From Komagataeibacter sp. FNDCF1 (GTDB lineage: Bacteria > Pseudomonadota > Alphaproteobacteria > Acetobacterales > Acetobacteraceae), in contig NZ_JAIWOT010000001.1 in assembly GCF_021295335.1 (NCBI RefSeq), positions 995,001 through 1,059,000 on the forward strand: a DNA stretch of 64,000 nucleotides. The letters are read 5' to 3'. Within the stretch, counting starts at the first letter, position 1, and each line of letters starts with the position of its first letter. Both the position numbers and the translations under genes were made by a program. The notes beneath the pieces were generated by a model. It saw only the letters and a program-made list of their open reading frames with translations. It had not been told where the DNA came from and did no database searches. Shown here in pieces: positions 56,321 to 64,000 of the stretch.

Positions 56321-57223
56321 TCAACCCCCGCAATAGGGCGCGGCCGCCTTGGGCAGCCCGTCTTCTATCGGCAGGGCTTCATTACGCGACCACTCGTTCC
56401 ATGAACCCATGTAGATGCGCAGCCGTGTAAAGCCCGCGGCACTCAGTGCAACATAGGTATTGGCCGCCCGCGCGCCCTTGAAGCAGTAGATAATGATGTC
56501 ATCATCAGGACGCAGCCCACGGGTCGCCGCAAGCGTGCGGATTTCTTCCGCACTGCGGAAGGCGGCATGGCCGTCCTCCACCTTCATGAAGTCGTACCAC
56601 TCGATCCACACGGCACCCGGAATGCGCCCTTTGCGCGGGGCAAAGTCAACACCGTAGGGCGATGAGCTTTCGCCCAGCCATTCAACACGGTCACGATTGT
56701 CGAGCAGCCTGACCGTACTGTCGCCCAATGCGGCGCGCACGTCCTCGTACGTGGCCATCAGGCCGGTATTGATGTGCAGCGGGAATTCGGTGCGCGTGGG
56801 CCGGGTCGTATCGGTAACGAGCGTGCCGCCCTGCCTGCGCCAGCCGCTCAGGCCGCCATCAAGTATTCCGACGCTGGGGTAGCCGAGATAGCGCAGGATC
56901 CAGTAGCCCCGGCAGGAACCGCCATAACGGGTGTGCAGGGCGTCCTCATAGACAATGGCCGTCTTCTTTCCATCCAGTCCGAAATCGGCAAACAGGGTGG
57001 CGAAAGTCTGCTGCAGGGTTTTCAGCCCCTCCTGCGTGGTTTCCGCCAGATAGGTGAAGATATCGGGCATATTGACCGCGCCGGGAATATGGCCTGCCTC
57101 GAAATCCTTCCGGTCGCGTACATCAATCAGGATAGCCCCGTCACTGGCGGCAAGCCTGCGCACGTCATCAGGTGAATAGAGAACGGTTGTCGGCATTACG
57201 GCTTCCTGCATGGTTCTGGACAT
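56321..57223 (-). CDS. Tandem-rhodanese sulfurtransferase (thiosulfate/3-mercaptopyruvate type)
   Basis: A 300-residue protein with two rhodanese domains (about residues 15-125 and 145-285). The first begins GAILIDVRDRKDFEAGHIPGA and lacks an active cysteine; the second has the catalytic loop YCFKGARAANT. Loop sequence CFKGAR differs from both CRKGVT (thiosulfate) and CGSGVT (mercaptopyruvate), so the donor is uncertain. ATG 57223 follows AGGGATGG; a longer upstream start at 57283 is less likely. Confidence 0.85.
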   Translation of the reverse strand: MSRTMQEAVMPTTVLYSPDDVRRLAASDGAILIDVRDRKDFEAGHIPGAVNMPDIFTYLAETTQEGLKTLQQTFATLFADFGLDGKKTAIVYEDALHTRYGGSCRGYWILRYLGYPSVGILDGGLSGWRRQGGTLVTDTTRPTRTEFPLHINTGLMATYEDVRAALGDSTVRLLDNRDRVEWLGESSSPYGVDFAPRKGRIPGAVWIEWYDFMKVEDGHAAFRSAEEIRTLAATRGLRPDDDIIIYCFKGARAANTYVALSAAGFTRLRIYMGSWNEWSRNEALPIEDGLPKAAAPYCGG

Positions 57224-57325
57224 ATCACCATCCCTACCAGCAATTCCACGCGTGATGGAGGCAGCCTGCCACGGTGCCGCCATGTCCCGGGCGGGACACG
57301 GCAGGCCATGGGCTACCCGGCCCGT

Positions 57326-58726
57326 TCAGTGCGACAGGTCGGTGATGATTGAAAGCAGATAGTCGATGCCCGGCGCGATGGAGGCGACCGGCGTGCGTTC
57401 ATTCAGGCCATGGGAAAAATTTTCCGATTCCCTGATGAACAGCGGACTGGCCCCATAGCCGGGCACGCCATGCGCGCGGAACCACATGCTGTCGGTCGCC
57501 CCCGACAGCATGGAGGGAATGACCGGCAGGCCGGGATAGACGGTATCCACCGCCCTTGTCACCGCATCGACAAAATCCCGCCGCACCGGGGATGGCGGGG
57601 TGACAACGGAGCCCACCGTCACGTCCGTTATCGTGACCGCCGGGTCCGCAATGACCTGCTGCAGTTCGGCCATGATGTCGTGCGCGGAATGACCGGGGAA
57701 GATGCGGCAGTCGATATTGGCCGTCGCACGCTGTGGCAGCGCATTGGCCGCATGGCCGCCCTGGACCATTGTGACAACACAGGTAGTGCCGATGCGTCCC
57801 ACCATGGCGGGATCGGCCGAAAGGGTGGCGATGGCTTTCCGGTCAGCCGGATTGGCGGCAAAATCCTTCATGGCCTGGCCAAGCGGGCCGGGCTGCAGCC
57901 GGGCCGCCTGCGTGAAATAGCCGCGGGTCAGGTCATTCACTTCCGGGCGGAAGCGGTGCGCCTGCACCCGCAGCAGGGCCGCCGCCAGCACGTTGATCGC
58001 ATTGTCCGCCCGCGGCTCGGATGAATGGCCACCGGGGTTGGTGACGGTCAACTGGTAGTCGATGCAGGTCTTTTCCGCCCCGGTCCAGGCAAAATATTTC
58101 GGTTTGCCTGTCCGTTCGTCCAGCACGCCGCTGGCAAGGTCGACATTGAGCACCATCTCCGCATCTGCCAGCCGGTCGGCCAGTGCCTTACCGGTGCGCA
58201 TCCGTGTTTCCTCATCACCGGAGAAGGCCAGTATGATCGTGCGTTCCGGCCTGTATCCTTCGCGCCGGAGTTCCAGCACGGCGGCAATGACCATCGCGTC
58301 ATCCAGTTTCATGTCCGTCGCCCCGCGGCCGAACAGGTAGCCGTCTTCCACAACCGGCGTGAACGGGTCGCGCCGCCAGTCAGCGGGCCTGGCTTCCACC
58401 ACATCCATATGGCCCAGCAGCACCAGCGGCTTCAGCGCAGGGTTGGTACCCGGCCACGTGGCGGTCATGTAGACCGCATCCCCTACGGGGGTGATGGTGA
58501 TGTCCCTGCCGGAAAAACCACCGGCAAGCAGGGTTGCGCGGAACAGCTTCGCCACGTCCACCGTCCTGTTCCCCGGCCCCGCGACCGAACGCAGGGCGAT
58601 CACCTTTGTGGCCAGGTCCAGTGCCTGCCCGTCCGCCTGCGGATGGGGCACCACGTCCGCCCGCGCGGCACACGGGTCCATGGCGGGAACCGCCACAAGG
58701 GCAAGGAAAGCAAGGACTTTACGCAT
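57326..58726 (-). CDS. M20-family metallopeptidase, exported
   Basis: A 466-residue M20/M25/M40 peptidase. The N-terminus is a signal peptide (LAFLALVAVPAMDPCAARA). Zinc-ligand motifs are visible: LGHMDVVEA, GRGATDMKLDD, FSGDEETRM (catalytic Glu) and the C-terminal His in NFSHGLNE. The interrupting dimerisation domain spans about 220-340. It is an aminopeptidase or carboxypeptidase of unknown specificity, probably periplasmic. Confidence 0.87.
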   Translation of the reverse strand: MRKVLAFLALVAVPAMDPCAARADVVPHPQADGQALDLATKVIALRSVAGPGNRTVDVAKLFRATLLAGGFSGRDITITPVGDAVYMTATWPGTNPALKPLVLLGHMDVVEARPADWRRDPFTPVVEDGYLFGRGATDMKLDDAMVIAAVLELRREGYRPERTIILAFSGDEETRMRTGKALADRLADAEMVLNVDLASGVLDERTGKPKYFAWTGAEKTCIDYQLTVTNPGGHSSEPRADNAINVLAAALLRVQAHRFRPEVNDLTRGYFTQAARLQPGPLGQAMKDFAANPADRKAIATLSADPAMVGRIGTTCVVTMVQGGHAANALPQRATANIDCRIFPGHSAHDIMAELQQVIADPAVTITDVTVGSVVTPPSPVRRDFVDAVTRAVDTVYPGLPVIPSMLSGATDSMWFRAHGVPGYGASPLFIRESENFSHGLNERTPVASIAPGIDYLLSIITDLSH

Positions 58727-59056
58727 GTGGTCAGGCTGCCGTCGGATTCCGTTTCATTTTGATAGTGACATGAAGCATGTCTACGGACCAGTCACCGCGA
58801 CGCCGTGAGATGGCGGGCCGACTGCATAAAATATGTCATAACAGGTGGCACCAGCTGCCACGCCAACCTGCCGGCGCCCCACCCGGTCCTACATAACGGG
58901 GGCTGGATAACGATGGCATGCACGGCATGATGCCTCAATCCCATGCGCCAGACGTCACTCAGACATGCATTAAACGTTGCATATGATCATGCATTATGGT
59001 TTTGTCTGTTATGCGTATGACGCAACTTCCTTCATCATTTATGCAGAAGAGGCGAC
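58727..59056. other. Intergenic region before the CsbD-like gene
   Basis: These 330 bases hold no gene I can support. The stretch at 58964-58995 is AT-rich and dense in short palindromes (ATGCAT, TGCATATGATCATGCA), suggesting a regulated promoter for the small gene downstream. A weak TTAAAC/CATTAT pair with 16-base spacing lies here. Confidence 0.35.
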
Positions 59057-59245
59057 ATGGACCGTTTCAAGACAATGCTACGGGGCCGCACCAACATGCT
59101 TGTGGGCCAGCTGAAACAGGAAATCGGTTATGCCACCGGCCTGCGCAGGCTGGAACGCCAGGGAATTGCGCAGGAAATGCGTGGTTTTTCCCAGACAGCC
59201 CGACTGCACCGCATGGCCGCCATGGAACAGACGGAACAGGGCTGA
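59057..59245 (+). CDS. CsbD-like small stress protein
   Basis: A 62-residue protein resembling CsbD-type proteins: a glycine-anchored helix pair, LRGRTNMLVGQLKQEIGY followed by RQGIAQEMRGFSQTAR. A good ribosome binding site (AAGAGGCGAC) precedes the ATG. CsbD-like proteins are general-stress proteins in several bacteria, with no known biochemical activity. The match is by pattern and should be treated as tentative. Confidence 0.6.
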   Translation: MDRFKTMLRGRTNMLVGQLKQEIGYATGLRRLERQGIAQEMRGFSQTARLHRMAAMEQTEQG

Positions 59246-59361
59246 GCGATGCAGCCCGTCACGCCGGTCACGAATGCATAACCGCATCGCGCGCAGGGTG
59301 GTTGCCGGGACACCGGCAACCCGTACGATGGCCTGTTACCTATTGATTCAGGAATATGGCC

Positions 59362-59601
59362 ATGAGCAAAGACCAGATCATCGACATGCCCTTCACCACC
59401 GCCGCGATGAAATCCGCCATCGAGCGGCGCATCATCCAGTCTCCCCAGCTATCCGACGCCGAGAAGCATGACCTGAGCGTCACGCTTGCCCGGCTTGATG
59501 CCACGCATCTGGCCACCCTGGTCGAGACGGTGCTGGGCCATGCCATCGAGTCCGGTTCCGAAATCCTGCCCTACCTGCAGCGCCTGGGCCAGCGCGGATA
59601 G
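59362..59601 (+). CDS. Small hypothetical protein
   Basis: A 79-residue, soluble, helix-rich protein of unknown family (SKDQIIDMPFTTAAMKSAIE start). The start at 59362 has AGGA nine bases before it; the in-frame ATG at 59356 is too close. The coding-like base use and ribosome site support it as a gene. It lies between the CsbD-like gene and the convergent DUF2075 gene. Confidence 0.55.
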   Translation: MSKDQIIDMPFTTAAMKSAIERRIIQSPQLSDAEKHDLSVTLARLDATHLATLVETVLGHAIESGSEILPYLQRLGQRG

Positions 59602-59690
59602 CATCCTGTCGGGATGCGGGCGGCAGGCCGCGCCAGACCACAGGCCCATGGCGCGCCTGCCGTGACCGCGCATGTTCCCCCGGCAGCCGC

Positions 59691-60923
59691 TCACTTTCCC
59701 TGCCGTTGCGCCCATAACGTGGCAAGGCGGGCATGCAGGGCCGGATTGCTGGCGTAGATGTACAGTCCCCTGACCCCACGGGTCATGATCACGTTGATGG
59801 AATTGAGGATGATCCGCGCCATCACCGCCGCCGGTTCCCCTACCCCGTCACGCCCGGCAAAGGCGGCACGGTCCTCATAGCGCGCGGGGTCGATCACGAT
59901 CCGGTCGGTGGCCGGATCATAGGTGACCGATGGCCCCAGGATGATGCCGGCGTAATTGAGGTCGAAGCCCTGTATGGTGTAGACGGACCCCACCTCGTCA
60001 ATCGTATCGGGGCGTTCGGCCCACGGCAGGCGCGCCTGCGGCATGGCGCGGTCCCAGCGCAGGTGGAAGCGCCCTTCGGTAATGAAATGGTCCTGCCCGT
60101 TCAGGGTATAGGGATAGTCGTAGGTCGCCAGCATGCGGCACAGGCCGTATCGCGCATTACGCTGCCTTATGGCTTCGTACATGGTCCGGGCATCATCGAA
60201 AATACGGAAGTCGAACGCCTGCGGTGCGGGCAGCGGGCGCAGGACCCCGTCACGAAAGGCGCGCACCCAGTCCATCACATCCGCATTGGCGTGCATGCGG
60301 AACTGCTGGTCCAGCCTGCGCGTCACCACCGGGTAGCCCGCCACCAGCCGCGCCAGGGAGGCATCGCTCCACAGGCTCTTGAACCGGAGGACCTGCCGCG
60401 CATCAAACACGATCACCACCACATGGGCATGACGGATGATTTCGCGCAGCTGGTTGTCGTGCCGGAAGCGGTTGTACGGGTCGCGGCGGGTCAGCAGCAG
60501 GTGGGCCTCATCCACCAGCACGATATCTGCACGGCGGGTGGCGGTGTCCATCTGGTTGATGAAGGTGGTGGGACGCTCGAAATCCTTCTTGCGCAGGCAT
60601 TTCCGCCCTTCGGCAATGTTGCGGTAGAGCTTGATCATTTCCGGATGGTTCACCAGCAGCCAGTTCCGGCTGCCATGCAGCGGGTCCGTGCCGTCATGCC
60701 CGCGCGCGGCGGTCTGGATGGCCGTGAAAACCGTATTCAGCAGCAGGCTCTTGCCGGTGCCCGCATCGCCTTCAATGATGAACAGCGCATGGTCATCCGC
60801 CCGGTGGGCGCGGCAGAAGGTCAGCACCTCGTCCTTCAGTGCCGCCTGGTCCGCAGTCAGCGCCATGGTTGGGGCAAGACGGGTCAGCGCGCTGTCGGCC
60901 CGGGCGGCGATGGATTCCTGCAT
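59691..60923 (-). CDS. DUF2075-type ATPase
   Basis: A 410-residue P-loop ATPase with Walker A GDAGTGKS (52-59), Walker B VDEAHLL (137-143), a Gln/Arg motif LDQQFRMHANADV (204-216), YTIQGFDLNYAGIILG and an Arg motif VIMTRGVRGLYIYAS, which place it with DUF2075/SF1-like helicase-type enzymes. It has no nuclease domain. Base composition is like the host. ATG 60923 follows GGGGAGAGAC; 60935 is an alternative. The function is unknown. Confidence 0.8.
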   Translation of the reverse strand: MQESIAARADSALTRLAPTMALTADQAALKDEVLTFCRAHRADDHALFIIEGDAGTGKSLLLNTVFTAIQTAARGHDGTDPLHGSRNWLLVNHPEMIKLYRNIAEGRKCLRKKDFERPTTFINQMDTATRRADIVLVDEAHLLLTRRDPYNRFRHDNQLREIIRHAHVVVIVFDARQVLRFKSLWSDASLARLVAGYPVVTRRLDQQFRMHANADVMDWVRAFRDGVLRPLPAPQAFDFRIFDDARTMYEAIRQRNARYGLCRMLATYDYPYTLNGQDHFITEGRFHLRWDRAMPQARLPWAERPDTIDEVGSVYTIQGFDLNYAGIILGPSVTYDPATDRIVIDPARYEDRAAFAGRDGVGEPAAVMARIILNSINVIMTRGVRGLYIYASNPALHARLATLWAQRQGK

Positions 60924-61082
60924 GTCTCTCCCCATACCCGCCCGGCGTGATGGCGGCCGGGGCAGGCCAGCTATGTCAGATACGACGTAAGATCATGCAT
61001 CCTATCGGTTTTCGTGTCCGGTCATAAGTTATAACGTGCGCCCACGCGCATATCGCGCTTCACCAGACAGGATACGACCGAC

Positions 61083-61334
61083 ATGACCGACAAACCCACC
61101 GCCGCCGCAAGCGAACACCTGCACAAGCTGGCCGAACGCGGCCTGAAGGAACCCAAGCTTCTGCAGAAGGAAGAAGTCATCGCCCTTGCCCAGCATGTCG
61201 GCAAGGAACATGGCCGTGCATCGGGTACCGAGCACGAAATCGCCAAAAAGGCCCAGCACAATCCCGAAGGCGTGAGCGCTGCTGAAATCCAGGCCCTGTG
61301 CGCCCATATCACGGGTGAGCGCACGGCCCGCTGA
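61083..61334 (+). CDS. Small hypothetical protein
   Basis: An 83-residue charged helical protein (Lys, Glu and His rich, LQKEEVIALAQHVGKEHGR), with no signal or membrane segment. I do not recognise its family. It starts 160 bases after the DUF2075 gene's start, in the opposite direction, so the two may share a regulatory region. Composition suggests a stress-type small protein, which is inference only. Confidence 0.55.
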   Translation: MTDKPTAAASEHLHKLAERGLKEPKLLQKEEVIALAQHVGKEHGRASGTEHEIAKKAQHNPEGVSAAEIQALCAHITGERTAR

Positions 61335-61477
61335 GTCAGGGCGGCAGGATGGTCCCATCCATCCTGCCGCGCATGCCGCCGCAACCTGTCCCGCCATGCG
61401 GCCTGCGTGGCGACAGGCATCACCATTGGCGGAAGGCGGTCCATCCACCGGAATAACAAGGCTTTTTCCCCGCGCAT

Positions 61478-62152
61478 ATGGATATCAAAACACGTTTCCC
61501 CGTCTATTCCGTGCTGGAACGGGCAGCCGACCTGCTTGTGCATATCGTGGGGCTGGTGGCGCTGGGATATGGCATGGTGTGGCTGGTCCATACCGCCATG
61601 CTGTCGCACTCACGGGCGGAAACGTGGGTCACGCTGCTGTACTGCGGGGGCATACTGGGCACATGCCTGTCCTCGGCCGCATATAATTTCTGCCCGTCCT
61701 GCCGCCTGAAAGGCGGGCTGCAGCGTGTGGACCAGTCGGTCATCTTCATTGCCATTGCCGCAAGCTACACTCCTTTCATCGTGCTGGGGGGGCATGGCGC
61801 GGCCAGCCGGTGGTTCTGCGGCCTGCTGTGGGCGATGGCGCTGGTGGGGGTCGTGACCAAGATGTGCTTCTTCACATGGTCCCGCCGGTACCATGTCGTG
61901 CCCTACCTGTGTGTTGCGTGGATCTTCTTTCTCTGCCCCGACCCCGTGGTGTGGCAGCTGCCCGGCGCGACCTTCCTCCTGATCGTGCTGGGGCTGGTCT
62001 TCTACTGTATCGGGGTGGTGTTCTACATGCGGGAGAAGATGCCGTTTTCCAATGTGTTATGGCATGTCATGGTGGTGCTGGGGGCCGGGACCCACATGGG
62101 GGCGGTTGCCGCGCTGCTGCTGCATTGCGCCGGTGCCGCCCCGCACGGCTGA
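61478..62152 (+). CDS. Hemolysin III family membrane protein
   Basis: A seven-helix membrane protein of 224 residues, of the hemolysin III/PAQR-like family. The conserved parts are HSRAETWVTLLYCGG, SSAAYNFCP and the late HVMVVLGAGTHMGAV helix with the His pair expected for this family. The usual His/Asp metal-site residues are partly visible. The biological role is unclear; it may act in lipid or stress signalling. Confidence 0.82.
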   Translation: MDIKTRFPVYSVLERAADLLVHIVGLVALGYGMVWLVHTAMLSHSRAETWVTLLYCGGILGTCLSSAAYNFCPSCRLKGGLQRVDQSVIFIAIAASYTPFIVLGGHGAASRWFCGLLWAMALVGVVTKMCFFTWSRRYHVVPYLCVAWIFFLCPDPVVWQLPGATFLLIVLGLVFYCIGVVFYMREKMPFSNVLWHVMVVLGAGTHMGAVAALLLHCAGAAPHG

Positions 62153-62167
62153 AGCCTGATGACGGGG

Positions 62168-63607
62168 CTAGCGCCCGATCCGGCGCAGCGGGCGCCCGGC
62201 TTCCAGATGCGCCTCGATCACGTCCAGCGGCACATCGCGGGTTTCAGGCACCACAAGCAGGGTAAAGAGCATGAACACGACGTTCATCACGCTGAAACCG
62301 GCAAAGGTCCATCCTGCCCCCGCCACCGCCACGATGCTGAGAAACGTGTTGCTGACCGCCCAGTCCATGCCCCAGTTGGCAAGGGTGGAGCAGCCCACGC
62401 CAAAATCACGTCCCTCGATGGGCTGTATTTCAGAGCATAGCGTCCATACAAGCGGCCCCGCCCCCATGCCAAACCCCGCCACGAAGACCAGAAGCGCCAC
62501 CATGAGCGATACCACCGCCCCCATGCCCTGCAGGTGCAGCCCCTCGATCACGGCCGCCGCCGCCAGGGCGCACGCCATGATCACGCAGCTTGTCACCAGC
62601 AGCGGCCTGCGCCCCCAGCGTGACACCATGAAGATGGCGCCCACGCCCACCACCGCATTGACCACGCCGACCATCACCGTCGCCCACGCGGCGGCGGATG
62701 TGCCGAAATGCGCATTTTCGAGTATCTTGGGCGCATAATACATTACCACATTGATGCCGGTGAGCTGCTGCATGATTTGCAACCCCACCCCCAGCGCCAC
62801 GGAGCGGCGGAAATACGGCCTGGTGCGCAGCAGCATGAAGCCACCCACCGGTTTGCTGGTGCCCAGTTCTGCCTGGATGCCGGCCAGTTCGTGGTCCGCC
62901 GCCGCCTCATCGCCGCGCAGGGTACGCAGCACGGCGCGCGCTTCCTCGAACCGGCCGCGCGCGGCAAGCCACGATGGGCTGGACGGCAGGAACGCACACC
63001 CCGCGAACAGCAGCACGGCAGGTACGAACGGCAACCCGACCATAAGCCGCCAGTGCCCACCCCCCGACAGGATCCCCCCCGCCAGGTACCCCAGCAGGAT
63101 ACCGGCGGACTGGAGCATGGAAAACGTGGTGACCATGGTACCGCGCATACGCCCCGTGGTCAGTTCGGAAATATACAGCGGTGCGGTAAACGTACAGATG
63201 CCGATGGCTACCCCGATCAGGAATCGCCCAAGCAGGATCTGCCCGATCATGGCGGCGGTGGCGCATAGCAGCGCTCCCACCCCGATCAGCAGGGTGGCGG
63301 CACCCAGCGCCATCCTGCGCCCGAAACGCCGGGAAAACACCCCCGCCCCCAGCGAGCCCAGCAGCGCGCCGACCATAAGTACCGACACGATCCATTCCTG
63401 CATGCGCGCGGTGGCATGGAAGTCACGGCCGATGAACCCGAGCGCCTCGGCAATCAGCCCGGTATCCAGTCCGACCAGCAATCCCGCACAGGCCGTGGTC
63501 AGCGCCGCCCGCCCTGCCCTGCCGCCCTGCCCCGTGGGCGCTGGCGTGCCGGGCGTGGATGGCGTGCCGACAGCGGACAGGTTCGATGAATTTACAGTTT
63601 TCAGCAC
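62168..63607 (-). CDS. MFS sugar porter
   Basis: A sugar-porter family major facilitator of 480 residues with 12 membrane helices. Family signatures are RRFGRRMALG (after helix 2), LPSSPSWLAARGR between helices 6 and 7, and GINVVMYYAPKIL in helix 7. GTG 63607 is chosen because it follows AGGGGATGG; the ATG at 63637 has no ribosome site. It probably imports a hexose or pentose, consistent with sugar-oxidising bacteria. Substrate unknown. Confidence 0.88.
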   Translation of the reverse strand: MLKTVNSSNLSAVGTPSTPGTPAPTGQGGRAGRAALTTACAGLLVGLDTGLIAEALGFIGRDFHATARMQEWIVSVLMVGALLGSLGAGVFSRRFGRRMALGAATLLIGVGALLCATAAMIGQILLGRFLIGVAIGICTFTAPLYISELTTGRMRGTMVTTFSMLQSAGILLGYLAGGILSGGGHWRLMVGLPFVPAVLLFAGCAFLPSSPSWLAARGRFEEARAVLRTLRGDEAAADHELAGIQAELGTSKPVGGFMLLRTRPYFRRSVALGVGLQIMQQLTGINVVMYYAPKILENAHFGTSAAAWATVMVGVVNAVVGVGAIFMVSRWGRRPLLVTSCVIMACALAAAAVIEGLHLQGMGAVVSLMVALLVFVAGFGMGAGPLVWTLCSEIQPIEGRDFGVGCSTLANWGMDWAVSNTFLSIVAVAGAGWTFAGFSVMNVVFMLFTLLVVPETRDVPLDVIEAHLEAGRPLRRIGR

Positions 63608-63774
63608 GTCATTCCATCCCCTGGCCTGCGGCGCCATCTGGATCGACAGGGCCGGTCACATGGATTCATAGGCAATGCTGCCACCACCGATCCATGACAC
63701 AACCCCCATTCCGGCGCGATCCGGCGGTTCATGACGGAAATGGACTTCATTTTTCCGCAGGGTGCGGGCGTGAT

Positions 63775-64000
63775 ATGGGCAGGGCTGCACCGGACAAGGC
63801 TTCGCATTTCATGAAAGCGCCAGCATGCATCACCTGCTTCCCCCGCCTGTTCCCCGGTGAAGGGGTAGGGCTGGCCATATGTTTCACCTTCCTGCTATGG
63901 GCAAACGCCGTGACACCGCTCTGGGCGGATGATTATTGCCGGACCATGCCTTTCAGCCTGCCCACCATCATGCATATCGTATGGGGCAACTACAATTTCT
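63775..64000 (+). CDS. N-terminal part of a membrane protein (cut by window end)
   Basis: An open frame runs off the window. From ATG 63775 (or 63811) it reads a hydrophobic helix (GLAICFTFLLWANAVTPL) and then WADDYCRTMPF, a pattern like GT-C/DUF6056-type membrane glycosyltransferases, whose first loop carries Asp-Asp. Without the rest, the identity is only a guess. Gene symbol none. Confidence 0.45.
   Translation, partial: MGRAAPDKASHFMKAPACITCFPRLFPGEGVGLAICFTFLLWANAVTPLWADDYCRTMPFSLPTIMHIVWGNYNF

Overview
The window looks like a chromosomal segment from an acetic acid bacterium (Acetobacteraceae, most like Komagataeibacter/Gluconacetobacter). This is inferred from high GC, alphaproteobacterial gene orders (miaB-phoH-ybeY-corC; tmk-holB-metG-tatD-MBL), and homologues of all three Acetobacter aceti acetic-acid-resistance genes: aarC (succinyl-CoA:acetate CoA-transferase), aarB (SixA-like phosphatase) and aarA (citrate synthase). 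No rRNA, CRISPR array or intact insertion sequence was seen.

Layout. 1-6 kb: tamB (its C-terminus lies outside the window) and tamA, minus strand, an outer-membrane assembly pair. 6.4-15.7 kb: plus-strand run miaB, phoH, ybeY, corC, a DsbA-like thioredoxin and a long SMC. 15.9-21.1 kb: the acetic-acid-resistance region, with aarC leftward, then a broken metallophosphatase gene, chorismate mutase, aarB and aarA. 21.2-23.2 kb: one AT-rich gene, foreign in base composition, for a predicted PD-(D/E)XK nuclease fused to an SF1/DUF2075 ATPase-helicase. 23.2-23.6 kb: a small orphan gene behind a clear Fur-box promoter. 23.7-27.4 kb: pyrE, murI, polyprenyl synthase and a methyltransferase. 27.5-30.7 kb: class Ia ribonucleotide reductase nrdA-nrdB with tandem NrdR-like boxes. 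30.8-34.7 kb: moaE, moaD, a lipoprotein, pgsA and uvrC. 35.1-42.2 kb: exonuclease III, an orphan OmpR-type regulator, L,D-transpeptidase, a Na+/H+ antiporter, an RsmB-type methyltransferase and guaB. 42.4-49.5 kb: a tight leftward operon from mltB and dacC through tmk, holB, metG and tatD to an MBL-fold hydrolase. 49.8-54.3 kb: envelope genes (DedA, membrane-anchored ATP-grasp, MlaD-like, uppP, MscS-like). 54.4-55.2 kb: tRNA-Met(CAT) followed by a decayed tyrosine-recombinase gene and an orphan coding fragment, the scar of an old tRNA-targeted island. 55.2-64 kb: accessory metabolism and small proteins (methyltransferase, sulfurtransferase, M20 peptidase, CsbD-like protein, a second DUF2075 ATPase, hemolysin III, a sugar porter) and the start of a membrane protein cut by the window end.

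Four copies of an 85-95 bp palindrome-rich intergenic element (15.8, 27.4, 42.35 and 51.5 kb) lie at gene ends, three of them between convergent genes, and probably work as bidirectional terminators.

How the genes work together: AarA and AarC fit the modified citric acid cycle described for A. aceti, in which acetate is activated using succinyl-CoA and then burned. Much of the rest is envelope upkeep (TamAB, UppP, DacC, MltB, L,D-transpeptidase, DedA, MlaD), which suits a cell exposed to acetic acid. The most interesting candidates are the AT-rich nuclease-helicase, the Fur-controlled orphan small protein, the DedA/ATP-grasp pair and the intergenic repeat family.
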